This document shows, piece after piece, positions 11,201 to 20,672 of a DNA stretch of 64,000 nt. Made by a program: the position numbers and the translations under genes. The first letter of the stretch is position 1; every line of letters starts with the position of its first letter. The DNA comes from Euphorbia lathyris (lineage: Eukaryota; Streptophyta; Magnoliopsida; Malpighiales; Euphorbiaceae), in NCBI RefSeq assembly GCF_963576675.1, contig NC_088916.1:19072501-19136500 (forward strand), in the 5' to 3' direction. The notes under the pieces were generated by a model that saw only the letters and a list, made by a program, of their open reading frames with translations, was not told where the DNA came from and made no database searches.

Positions 11201-11394
11201 ATGAGGTAATCAAATCAACTATTTTCTTTATTTATGCACACATCTTTCAAAATTCCATTAATTTTATATCGTTTTTTGCTAATGCCAGGGACGCACATTT
11301 GGAGGCTTTTGAAAAATATCTGGAGGATAGAGGGATTCATAGCACCATGAAAGCATTGTTCGAACACATTGATGGAGATTATGATGACGATTAA
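8297..11394 (+). CDS. Mitochondrial acidic protein, MAM33/p32 (mitochondrial glycoprotein) family, short form
   Basis: Three exons join in frame: 8297-8491 (65 codons, phase 0, donor GTTAGT), 10994-11205 (acceptor TCTCAG, donor GTAATC) and 11289-11394 (acceptor TGCCAG). The product is 170 residues. Residues 1-42 are basic and hydroxylated with few acids, like a mitochondrial presequence. Then come the first helix (GEELLRAVESDINND), a strand pair (FEMRHGYHFITLARKYKDEL), further strands (EFEITATPNKVEIHSFTM) and the final helix region (HLEAFEKYLEDRGIHSTM), ending in acidic GDYDDD. That order is the p32/MAM33 fold, a trimeric matrix protein linked to mitochondrial ribosome and OXPHOS function. 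Family members usually have about 230-260 residues. Here the acidic loop and last helix are short, so the gene may be a truncated paralogue, or exons may be missed. Intron 1 holds a retroelement. Confidence 0.72.
8777..9350 (+). repeat. 5' LTR, enlarged by an internal insertion
   Basis: It aligns with the 235 bp 3' LTR at both ends, but about 340 extra bases (about 8831-9230) interrupt it. The insert contains AATGGAAGTTAAATGTTA and a CTCCAAACTCTATCCTCC segment. Both words recur at about 9920-9975, so the inserted sequence is a dispersed repeat. Confidence 0.6.
9352..9363 (+). other. Primer binding site
   Basis: TGGTATTAGAGC differs by one base from TGGTATCAGAGC, the complement of the initiator tRNA-Met 3' end. 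It stands directly after the 5' LTR. Confidence 0.7.
9635..9921 (+). pseudogene. Captured fragment of a TLC-domain (TRAM/LAG1/CLN8) protein gene
   Basis: From the ATG at 9635 the frame begins MDLGSHQSLIPSLPNLP, continues through a hydrophobic segment (LFIVIYFIAYFIVF), and then runs NWSPNLRPEASSCLISLFNG and TPAVFLATLAVLSD. This is the N-terminal region and first two membrane segments of plant TLC-domain proteins, as I recall the family. At about 9881 a TAA replaces a sense codon (probably CAA), and the frame then continues for about 13 codons (NVVLDYSIAYFL) before repeat sequence begins. It has no introns, lies between the LTRs of the small retroelement and is in its sense orientation, as expected of a retrotransposed transduction. 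It is not expected to give a functional protein. Confidence 0.6.
9922..10660. other. Interior of the small LTR element, unassigned
   Basis: It begins with a copy of the dispersed repeat also found in the 5' LTR insert. The rest is CT-rich, with a 62-codon frame at 10364-10552 that shows no motif I recognise. It could be another captured fragment. Confidence 0.35.
10661..10671 (+). other. Polypurine tract
   Basis: CTTGAAAGGGG directly abuts the TGTTGG start of the 3' LTR. Confidence 0.6.
10672..10906 (+). repeat. 3' LTR of the small retroelement (235 bp)
   Basis: It begins TGTTGGAGAT and ends TATAGTATATTCAAC, as does the 5' LTR. It ends 87 bases before exon 2, so the branch site and polypyrimidine region of intron 1 lie between. 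Confidence 0.65.
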
Positions 11395-11399
11395 AACCT

Positions 11400-11520
11400 C
11401 ATCTTCCGGCTTCTATTTTTTATATTAAAAAAAGTTAAATAGAAAAACCGGAAGACTAGCTTCCGGTTTCTTTGCAAATTGAAACCGGAAAATAGTTTTC
11501 CGGTTTCGAGTCCGGTTAAA
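11400..11520. repeat. Two adjacent CCGG-ended hairpins in the MAM33-like 3' UTR
   Basis: CTTCCGG-TTCTATTT pairs with AAATAGAA-CCGGAAG (about 11402-11454). The next stretch, CTTCCGGTTTC, pairs with GAAACCGGAA (about 11460-11492), and a further half copy follows. They begin within 10 bases of the stop codon and could form stable stems in the transcript or be a small MITE. Confidence 0.55.
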
Positions 11521-11751
11521 CAAGCCCTTAAATGGATAAAATGTTTAACCGGGTTCTTAGTGACAATTTATCCTCATTAAGAACCCAAAATAGGACAAAA
11601 TCCGAAGAATAACACTAGAATATTTGTTGAAATACAGAGATTACAACTATAATTTATGAAGAATTTAATATATATTTTGAGGGATCATTTTATTTTATTT
11701 TATTTTGCGGAATAAAGAACAACCTACGTAATAACTCACAATTTTTTATTT

Positions 11752-12316
11752 AAGAGTTAAGGTGCAAAAATACCCTTAATGTTTTGGGTCAGGAGCAATT
11801 TTACTCCTAACGTCTAAAATGGTGTAATTTTACCCCTAATGTAGGAAGCCAAGAGCAATTTTACCCCTAACGTTAATAATTTGGCTTAATTTCGGGCACT
11901 ATTATAAAACATAGATATTTTTGTTCCTTATTCTGTACCAATTGCATAACAATTCGTTCTAAAAAAGGATTTCATGTTTTTTTTATAATTTAATAATAGA
12001 ATCGGAGCTTAATATTTATAAATTCGGTGAATTTTTTTTGTCTAATACGTATAAAAAAGACTAGTTTTATTATTTTATTTATTTTTTCCACATCCCAACA
12101 TATGTTTGTGATTTTTACTCATAAATGTTCAAAGAGTAGATGACAAGATTCATGGCTGAAAAGGCAGTTTGATGAATTATTTCTCAAATTGATTCAATTT
12201 ATCAACGTTAGGGGTAAAATTGCTCTTGACTTCTAATGTTAGGGGTAAAATTGTATAATTTTAAACGTTAGGGGTAAAATTATTTCTGATCCAAAATGTT
12301 AGGAGTATAATTACAA
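11752..12316. mobile_element. MITE with inverted arms of AGGGGTAAAATTG words (family 1)
   Basis: The left arm carries three copies of a unit ending TTTTACCCCTAACG. The right arm carries the inverse, GTTAGGGGTAAAATTG, three times. The loop is AT-rich and non-coding. Related copies lie at about 26605-26982, 30112-30370 and 42895-43095. It abuts the next element at 12317. Confidence 0.65.
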
Positions 12317-12920
12317 AAAACTACCCTGTGGTTTCGCCGATTTGCGATGTGGTACCTGTGGTTTTTTTTCTTACAAACACCTCCCTGTGGTTGTCGCCGT
12401 TATACAAATCAAGGAAACGGCAAAAAATCTGTTAAAAATCTGACGTGGAACAGGGGCAATTTAGGAAATTCGGTTTTTTTATTTTTTTTTTTTATTTTTT
12501 TCTCTCTCCTCCTCTCTCCTTCATTGTTGATTCTCTTCTTCGACGATTTTCTTCTTCTTCACCTTCACCTAGAATCTTTTCTTCCTCCTCCTCCTCCTCC
12601 TCCTCCTCCTCCTCTTTTTTCTTCTTCTTCCTCTCTTCTCTTCTTCTTCCTTTTTTTCTTCTTTTTTTTTTCTATTTTTTTTTTTAATTCTGGATCCAGA
12701 TTTCTGGAAATTCCAGATTTCCGGAATTTCCAGAAATCTGGAAATTCCAGAATCTGGAATTTCCAGAAATCTGGAACAGATTTCTGGAATTTCCAGAACG
12801 TGAAGAACGTTCTTCACTTCTGGAATTTCCAGAAATCTGGAAATTCCAGATATTAAGAACGTCTCTGGACGTTCTTGACGTCTGGAATTTCCAGAAATCA
12901 GGAATTTCCAGAATTAAAAA
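12317..12920 (+). mobile_element. MULE-like fold-back relative, left part only
   Basis: It opens with CTACCCTGTGGTTTCGCCG and continues with TGACGTGG and a CTT-rich block, the same order as the element at the window start. The right inverted arm is missing, so it is truncated. The 169-residue frame at 12347-12856 is a low-complexity artefact. Confidence 0.55.
12690..12915. repeat. Cluster of palindromes with core TTCCAGAAATCTGGAA
   Basis: About ten interlocked copies of TTCCAG and CTGGAA half-sites run through 225 bases, with AACGTTCTT and AACGTCTGG interruptions. They form several alternative hairpins. The arrangement is related to 358-432. Confidence 0.75.
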
Positions 12921-13915
12921 GTAAATGTGACCAATCTTGATGAGAATTTCTCCATGTAGTCATCCCCTCTGCACCTCGGTACACTGCCTTCCTGCGGGAT
13001 GTTATTTATTCAACCACCTTTAGAAAATTTTAATCGTGTTAGGCAGAAAAAAGAAAGATTTGGCTTTGCAAAATGAGGATTCGCAAAGTATGCGGATATA
13101 AATGTGCAAGGAAGAGGATTATTTTACCTTCACGAAACGATGATTTCACGAATTCTGCGAGGAGAAATGTGAAGTTTTGACTTCACGAAACGATGATTAC
13201 ACGAAGTCTGCGATGGAAAAATCATGAACTTTTCTCTTCGCGTAATCTATTTTCGCGAAGTAAAATCGTCACATTTCAGCCTCTTTCTCCTCGCAGACTT
13301 TCGCGAAAACGGATTACGATAAGTGAATTTCTGGAAAAAAAACACAGAGGAAATAGTAGATACTTACATTTTTCCCACCTTTCACCATTAAAACCGTCAA
13401 TTACCATATGATAAATTGGGGAAAACGATGAAAATAACGTAGAATAACGATTTCTTCGATCCGCACAAGAAGAAAGAAACTAAGAGACTAGCATAAACAA
13501 AAAGATGAAGAACCATATCGTCGTTTTCTAGCCATAGATATATATTTTCTAATATTTCTTTAATTTTTTCTAACACAGACTTAAAAATATTTTTCATTGC
13601 CTTAACTTGTATATTTTAAAGACCAATGCCTTTTTTTTACGCAAATAATTATTTGCAATCAATTAAATTTTACTCTTTCAATTTCAAAATAATTATCATA
13701 TTTGATTAATTTTTTTTTATTTTATATTATTTGCTGTTAAGTTTTCAAGGAATTTTTTCTAATTTTATCCTTATTAATAAATTCAATTAATTATTGCACT
13801 TTTTATCATTTTATGTTTTCTATGCAAGAAGAATAGTTCAGTTTGATTAATGACATAAAAATAATTATTAATAAAAAGAGATAAAAGATATTTTATTTTA
13901 TTTTATATAAATTTA
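12921..13915. other. Intergenic sequence with a short direct repeat
   Basis: No gene recognised. TTCACGAAACGATGATT occurs at about 13132 and, as CTTCACGAAACGATGATT, at about 13180, each followed by a variant of CTGCGA. The remainder (13600-13915) is AT-rich. Confidence 0.45.
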
Positions 13916-14756
13916 AGGGATAAGGTACTAAAATAGGTTTAAGGTTTTTTAGAGAAGTATCAATTTAGACTCAACGTTCAAAATAGCACAAATATATGCT
14001 TAACGTTTATAATATAATATCAATTTAGGCTTAACGTTTACAACATAACATAGCATCAATTTAGGCTTCACGTACAAAATAGCACCAATATAGACTTAAC
14101 GTTTACAAATTAATACGAATTTAAGCTTAACGTTTACAAAATATATCCAATTTAAGTTAAACGTCATAATTAAATTAATCATATTATATTTTTTCCTATT
14201 AACTTTATATGTTATCTTTTTATTTAGTTCTATTTTCTTATTTATTATAATACAATTAATTAGTATTCTTGTCCATTAAAACCTTATATTAAATATTGTG
14301 GATATTCAATTACTTTTAGTTTGTATATATTACGTAAGCAATGAAATTTAGTAGTCATGGAATCGTTGATGAAAAACAAATATAAAGTTTTAATGGGCAA
14401 AAATACTAATTAATTATATTATAATAAATAAATAAATAAATAGAACTAAATAAAAAGATAACATATAAAGTTAATAGGGAAATAATATAATATGATTAAT
14501 TTAATTATGACGTTTAACTTAAATTGTATATATTTTGTAAACGTTAAGCTTAAATTCGTATTATTTTGTAAACGTTAAGCCTATATATACTGGTGCTATT
14601 TTGTACATGACGCCTAAATTGATGCTATATTGTAAACGTTAAGCCTAAATTAATATTATGGTGTAAACGTTAAGCCTATATTGGTGCTATTTTAAACGTT
14701 GAGCTTAAATTGGCACTTCCTTAAAAACCTTAAGCCTATTTTGATACTTTATCCCT
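13916..14756. mobile_element. 841 bp inverted-repeat element with 7 bp target duplication
   Basis: Ends are AGGGATAAGGTAC and its approximate inverse GTACTTTATCCCT-like (GATACTTTATCCCT). They are flanked on both sides by AAATTTA, a perfect 7 bp match (13909-13915 and 14757-14763). The arms extend about 400 bases each and are built of repeated TTAGGCTTAACGTTTAC units of about 40-60 bp. No coding capacity was seen. The flanks are AT-rich, so chance contributes to the duplication. Confidence 0.7.
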
Positions 14757-15219
14757 AAATTTAATACATATTTTTCATGATTAACTCTCATATCATTGGA
14801 AAAGGTAAACTAAGAACTTTGGAACAACTTCCAAAATTAGCTCATTTATCTCTGATTTGATCTAATACAATTCTCATTTATCATTTCATTTTGTGACAAA
14901 ACCAGCAGCTCATGCAATCACCAAACACAAAACAGTATGTAAAATTCTCTAAAATACACAAATAATCACAATAAGCTGCCATTAAACCTCTTAATTTTAT
15001 TATTCACCCCTCTTTCTCTAATATAGACGGTACGTAAATGTTGTATCTTTATTGACTTCCGTATAAAGGGGTATTTGCTTCACATTCTATTTGCATTTTC
15101 ACTTTAAAAGGTAGAGTTTTAAGGGTTTGGTTAGACATATCATATTTGCATTTTATAACTGAAAAGTAGTTTTTTTACAAAAACAGATATTCTCTACTTT
15201 TTGGGAAAACAATTTTTTC
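14757..15219. other. Intergenic, with a hAT-like MITE fragment at about 15120-15215
   Basis: About 15120-15215 (GTTTGGTTAGACATA ... CTCTACTTTTTGGGAAAA) resembles the left half of the element at 43195-43535. The rest shows nothing recognisable. Confidence 0.4.
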
Positions 15220-16224
15220 TAACAGCAACATTAATCACCAGTAATCAAACAAATCCTCCGTTCACATGGTCGGCGAACTTCCAAGCAGCTTTTGAGGCCA
15301 TCAAAAGTTTCCTCACCAGCCTGCCATTAATGTCGGCACCAACCCCAGGAAGAGATATTCATCTCTATTTTACCATCACAGAAGAAGCAGTGGCAATGGT
15401 GTTAACACATGTCGAGGGCGAAGAGGTCGTCCTGATATATTTCCTCAACAGAGTACTCAAATGGGTCGAGGTCCGTTACTCCGAGGTAAAAAAAGCTCTA
15501 TTTGCAATAACCCAAGCGGCGGAACGCCTGCGACATATTTTCAAGCTCACACCATTGTGGTCAAGGCAAAATACCCTTTAAAGAAGGCTGTACAGAAACC
15601 CGAAGTCTCGGGATGAATTACAAACTGGTCTACCGGGCTCTCGCAATTTGACATCCGCTTTGAGCCGCGAACTACCATCAAAGCGCAGGTGCTCTTTTAC
15701 TTCCTCCTAGAATTCACCGGAACCACGCCCGAGGATGCACCACCAACAGACGATATATCTTTGGTCGACCAATGGAGTATCAGCATCGATGGCTCGTGCG
15801 GGCCCGGTCGATTCGAGGTTGGTATCGCCATTCGAGGACCAAACAACCTCCATCTCTGGTATACCGTTCGACTCGATTTCCCAACCACTAACAATCAGGC
15901 CGAATACGAGGCATTGATAGTTGCGCTAAAAGTGGCGAAGACCTTGGTAACAGGTCAACTGACCATCTACTTGGACTCTAAGCTGGTGGTCTGCCACGTC
16001 AACAGCCCCACAAGGCCAAAGATTGCGTCATGTCCCTCTACCTGACATTGGCGAAAGCTCTCATCCTCGACCTCACCAAAAATAAAATCACTTTTACACT
16101 AATCCTAATCCCACGAAAAGAGAACGAGGAAGGAGATGGCATCGCCACCCTAGCAGCAGGGGAGCAATCCAGCGATATGAACACACTGATTGAGGTAGCC
16201 TCCACCCCCGCAATTCAAGTCAAG
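15220..16224 (+). pseudogene. Ty3/gypsy Tat-type pol fragment with two RNase H domains
   Basis: The first block (15220-15560) carries the end of RT and a gypsy RNase H: FTWSANFQAAFEAIKSFL, then SEVKKALFAITQAAERLR. It continues in the same frame across a TGA (about 15616) as NWSTGLSQFDIRFEPRTTIK. The second block (15770-16010) is a second, archaeal-type RNase H: SIDGSCGPGRFEVGIAIRGP, then TTNNQAEYEALIVALK and YLDSKLVVCHVN. A frameshift near 16030 leads into ITFTLILIPRKENEEGDGIA. A second RNase H domain after the gypsy one is characteristic of the Tat lineage. The 3' side is cut off by the copia LTR that starts at 16225. Confidence 0.75.
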
Positions 16225-16387
16225 TGTTGATCAACCACACGGACGTCGCGGCTGCTGGCTAGAGGAGCAACATTATCAACTGAATGAAAATAGGCAAACG
16301 TTTGGCAGCGGAAATATAAATTTTTTAACCTATTTCCTTTAACCAAGATCTGTTAATCATTATTTCATATAAAGAGGGATAGAAGGA

Positions 16388-17643
16388 TGTCACGACCCAA
16401 CCCAAGCCATGACCGGTGCATAAATTAAATTATCTTTAATCCATGCTAGCCTTAATTCTAAACTAATAAAAATTCCAAAATTTACTAACAGAATATCAAA
16501 CTCGTCTCAATTACATCAATAAACCTTAAAAGAATCAAATGTGCAAGTCTAAACCTCAATAATCAAATCCTCTAACGGATAAAATAAAGCTAAATTCTTA
16601 AGCAGTCTCCTTCAACATCAATCCAAGGGTTATCTCACGAACATTGACATTAATCTGAAAAAGAAAATATTCAACGTGGTATGAGATTTTCATCTATGCG
16701 AGCGAAAACCTCAGTGAGCAGTAGTTGTAGCACACAGCAGAAAAGGAACAGGCAGACATGCTGATACTTTTAAATTATGACACATATAATTCAAAATATA
16801 CTGTTTAAAAATCAGTTAAGTACATGGTCAATATAAGATAATCAATTCAAAATGCTGATAATCAACTGTCAAACATAATACCGAAACCTTTCAAAACATC
16901 AAAATTAGAATAATCAGAAAATAAGGCAAAAACTTTTAAAACACATGGTACAGTGTAACAGAGTGGTGATACTACACACCACCAGTGCCAGATAAATGGT
17001 AAGCGCTACCAATAACATATACAGATAACAGATAATTGCCTTCACCGATCTTATGCATGATTCTAATGCTGACACAACTGACGACAAACTGACAACCTGA
17101 CTCAAAGACAAATACAAGGACCTAATGTTATGAAGATCGGTGAGAGGCCAGATAATAGATACAGATATACTGAGAACTTGTACGAGTTTGAAAACATATA
17201 GTATACATATACAAATTAGAAATCAAAATTGATTGAACGGATTATCAGATTTCTAAAACAAAGGTAATAAATGCGATAAATCGCGTATCAGAAACTACAA
17301 ATCATATCAAATCAAATTTTAATAAATTCATTGTCCCTGATAATAAAATAAATCAATATAAAGGCATGTTCCCAGAATATACGCTCTAATACTAAGGATA
17401 TTTACTAAACATAAGGTTTAAGCTATACGTTTTTAGGAACGAAAATATACAGTCAAACGCTAATTTTTTATAAGCAGTTTTTCAGTCTAATATTTCAATC
17501 AAATAGTGTCATGTACTGTAATTACCACTCACCTGGAACTTAAGTCGATGTCAAATCCCGACAGCTCGTCTCTCAATCGACAGGAAGAATACCAGAATTT
17601 CCTATTAGTTCAAATAACAATGGCGTAGGTTAGGGTCATTACA
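16388..17643. mobile_element. Solo LTR (1256 bp) nested in the copia LTR
   Basis: It begins TGTCACGACCCAACCC and ends GGTTAGGGTCATTACA, so the outer 16 bases are inverted near-matches. The 5 bp AAGGA stands directly before (16383-16387) and directly after (17644-17648). TG...CA ends and a perfect 5 bp duplication fit LTR-integrase insertion followed by LTR-LTR recombination. No protein coding seen. Confidence 0.75.
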
Positions 17644-17937
17644 AAGGAAATACCTTTCGATGATCTATCTACTGTTGCAATCGAAGTGCCCTCAACTCTT
17701 ACTCCGAGTTCACAAGCACAAAACAAACACAATTCAAACGAAGTTAGAATTCAATCGTATAATAGCAATCAAAGTAGATTGCCTCTAATTAATCAACACA
17801 AGATCAAGGAATAAAAGAAAGAGATGAAAAATCAATTGATCGGAAGCAAGCGGTGAAGAATTGATCCACTACGGTAGGGGTCGATTTTCTCTCCCCCGGG
17901 ATTGCTTGTGTTGGCCGAAATTCTCAGCTAAGGGGGG

Positions 17938-17945
17938 TTTATATA
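17938..17945 (-). promoter_or_regulatory. TATA box of the copia LTR
   Basis: TATATAAA on the minus strand, about 265 bp into the LTR, followed by a C-rich leader. Confidence 0.4.
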
Positions 17946-19395
17946 TCATCTTCCATCTTAACCCTAATCAGGTAGAATTAGGTTACTGAATAATAATTTA
18001 ATTCGGAATAAAACTCTTATTGTTATTTATCTATAATTATATCTAAATATAAAGATAATAATAACTTATTAATAGGATAATAATTAGAAGCAATTTAATC
18101 TCATTAAACCTCCTAACTTATTTATCCTGTAATTAATTTAATTCATAATCATAATCTAATTATAATTGTTTAAAAATAAATTAATTCCTTTATGTGTTAT
18201 AACACATAATCGCCCCCCCCCCCCCCCATTGTTACAAGGCCTTAGTGGACTCAGTTGGGCTTCCGTAAATTAATTAACATTTGTTTCTCTTTTGGGTTCC
18301 AAGTCTTATGTGTGATCCATTAGGTTCTTATTGCTTCTATCCGTATACAACTGTTAAATTAATTTCTTAAAATTACATTCAATCTTTGTATAACGGAATG
18401 AGTACGCGAACTGTGATTGGCAGATCCGAAACATTCCACCAGAGTTATAAGAAGACAGGTTGATTCTATCGTTGACCTTTCCATATTAGTTACAGTATAA
18501 TTCGATCCTTCATCAACTACATCCTTGAACATAATCTTATGAATATGGATAATGTCAAGACATATATAGCGAGACGTTCGTTTTACTTGTACAGGCCGAG
18601 TTAACTCCAATTAGATAGGTTAAGTGAAATCTGCATTTCAAGTCTTAAGCTATTACCTTGCAAGACTTCGAGTTAAGTCTTCCACAAGCGATCCTTGGAC
18701 GTATCTTCCATTTATCAAGAGTGACAAATGCTCAATTCAATGTATAACTATCCTGCAATTACTTCCTGTGATACCCAACGTCTTCTGTACACACCCCAGA
18801 GTCATCCCTGTTATGGATCGTGTTACAACAGGATCAAAGCATCACATTCCATAATCCAAAATCACTAATTAACATTCCTTTGAGTCTTAGGATTACTTAT
18901 ACCTATTAATACCAATGAGATGAACAAATGACAAGGATAAATCTACCCATCCTGTTATCTCAATTTGGGTCCCTAATCCTAATGAACCCCTTTCATTGGA
19001 TCCACGTAACTGTCTAGATATCTGCATATGTGAAGCTGGTAAGATCAGCTCTCTGTCTCGACAAAAAACATTATCACATGCAAGTCTCAACAGTGTTATG
19101 TCAATCCCTATTCAAAACATATCACTTGACTTGGGGTTGTTTTAAGTTTATTAGTTTATTATAATATTTCGTCTCACTTCATGCTTGTATGAACCCTTTT
19201 ATAATCACTTTAAATAAACTTAGGGATTTCCTTTTATTAGACTTATTTAATTCTTTAAAAGAGGTTGCATTTATACAGTTATGAAACCATATCTTATTAA
19301 AACAAATGACATAAAGAACAATTCATTTACATTAGGTTTATATATAGTTCTTTAAAAGAGGTTGCCTTTATACAGTTATGAAACCCTTTAGTCGA

Positions 19396-19950
19396 ATAAT
19401 TGCGGAGGACACTCAGATTAGGCGATGGAAAATACCATTCTGACACACATTAATTAAGGATGGAGACATGATTAACTAATGTGCTATGGGTTCTTAGCTT
19501 CAACGTTAATTGCTTCCTTGTTCTTAATGCATAAGAGTTTTTGTGAGCCCACGTTTTATACTAGTTTGTATGCTCTTAAAAGAATCTCTGGAACATAGGA
19601 GATCTGACCTCAATGAGATTAGTGAAAGTCACATTGGGTCTACGTGCATGATATTGCTCAATAGGGGGAATCTGCTTGTTCATTGGCCGTCTGGTTGTGC
19701 TTCCAGCCTGTTCTCTTTTATCTTGATTCACTAGCAATTTATCTTGCATGTTTATTAGCTCTGATTTATTTAGTGTTTTCATTATGCTTAATTTTAGTTA
19801 TTTAAACTCCAACTTTAAGTCAACCAACTCTTCGTTCTAAGAATTTGGTTGTTCTATTGAAATGTCCTTGACTTTTGCTTGTTCTAGCCCTGTGGAGACG
19901 ATAATTTACTTACACTTTATTACTTGTACCTAGTGCATTTTCTACAGTCA
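19396..19950 (+). other. Possible LTR end fragment
   Basis: No gene. Near the right border is CCCTGTGGAGACGATAATTT, then ACTTACACTTTATTACTTG. This resembles the U5 end of Athila/Tat-type LTRs and the comparable GTGGGATCGATATC segment in the solo LTR at 22307-23720. Boundaries are not resolved. Confidence 0.35.
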
Positions 19951-20119
19951 CACCCTTTTAGGTGACAACATCTAACCTTGCAAATGTTCAGGAAAAGGTC
20001 TTATTAGACCTATGACGATTGTACTTGGAGAACCCAGGGTGGCTTCTGGCCATCGAAGGTATTACACTGTTAATCCATATTTTCTTCTTTAACTCTTCCT
20101 GATTTCATCTTTCTACTTG

Positions 20120-20672
20120 TAATGATTCTTCTTATCTTTGATGATAACAAGTCCTCTGGATGATAACCTCTTAAAATGGGCAGTTAGAATAAAAGGCCCC
20201 CAATACACGCTATATGAAAGGGGGTGTATTTCAAATCTGAATCCGCTACCCATTGGAGTTCCTAAGTATACCTTCAATAGTAATATTAACTTATCTCATA
20301 CACTAATCAATGTATCCTCTTATTCTTAGTTTTGCTTCAGGACTAAGATCTATCATCTTAACTTGGCTCCTGAAGGGATGATTTCTCTTCCCCGTCTCCT
20401 TTCTCACCCTGCCTATCATATTGCCATGGTATAGATCTGCCACAATTTATCTAGTTCATTTTATAAATACTTAATCATGTTTGTGATCTAATTAGTCTAT
20501 GTATTTTGTAGCTGTTAGAGCATATCTATAATACAACCCCTCACCGAGGAGCCATTTCTTGGGTAAGAAGAAGTTACTGAGCAATACCTCAACAACAGGG
20601 CAGATTATGAGGGGCTCGCCTGGAGATGGACTGAGAAGCATGCAATGTGGATATGAGCTCCAAATGGTTATC
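20120..20672 (+). pseudogene. Ubiquitin-conjugating enzyme (E2) pseudogene with intron traces
   Basis: Three exon-like blocks read in order. Block 1 (about 20138-20215) has DDNLLKWAVRIKGP and YTLYERG, the E2 beta-sheet with its GP-x-x-T/S-x-Y-E box. Block 2 (20342-20428) follows a TTGCTTCAG acceptor and reads TKIYHLNLAPEGMISLP, ending at a GTATAG donor. Block 3 (about 20514-20665), after TTTTGTAG, ends EQYLNNRADYEGLAWRWTEK, HAM, the C-terminal E2 helix. The HPN motif is HLN, and the catalytic Cys position after the Gly-x-Ile box is Ser. A TAA lies within block 3 (about 20562) and block 1 degrades after the ERG. The intact order with splice-like borders argues for decay of a genomic copy rather than a processed copy. 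The N-terminal helix was not found. Confidence 0.65.

Larger units (their letters stand above)
16225..19395 (-). mobile_element. Ty1/copia (Tork/Angela-like) 3' end with LTR, minus strand
   Basis: The LTR spans about 16225-18206 (minus-strand start TGTGTTATAACAC, end TTGATCAACA) and includes a nested solo LTR. Without that insert it would be about 720 bp. Outside it is a G-rich tract (plus-strand C-run at about 18213-18228) that would be the PPT. The 1.1 kb beyond, to about 19395, resembles the long tail between pol and 3' LTR of Angela-type copia elements. No pol domain survives. A direct repeat of about 38 bp (TTTAAAAGAGGTTGC...) occurs at 19254 and 19352. The lineage is from memory of such tails. 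Confidence 0.5.

Noticed and set aside
12347..12856. 169-codon Pro/Ser/Phe-rich frame
   Set aside because: Low-complexity CTT tract followed by palindromes of a MULE-like element.
19960..20060. First exon of the E2 gene or a tRNA gene
   Set aside because: The text GKGLIRPMTIVLGEPRV is open but does not match the E2 N-terminal helix, and no tRNA cloverleaf with A and B boxes could be drawn.
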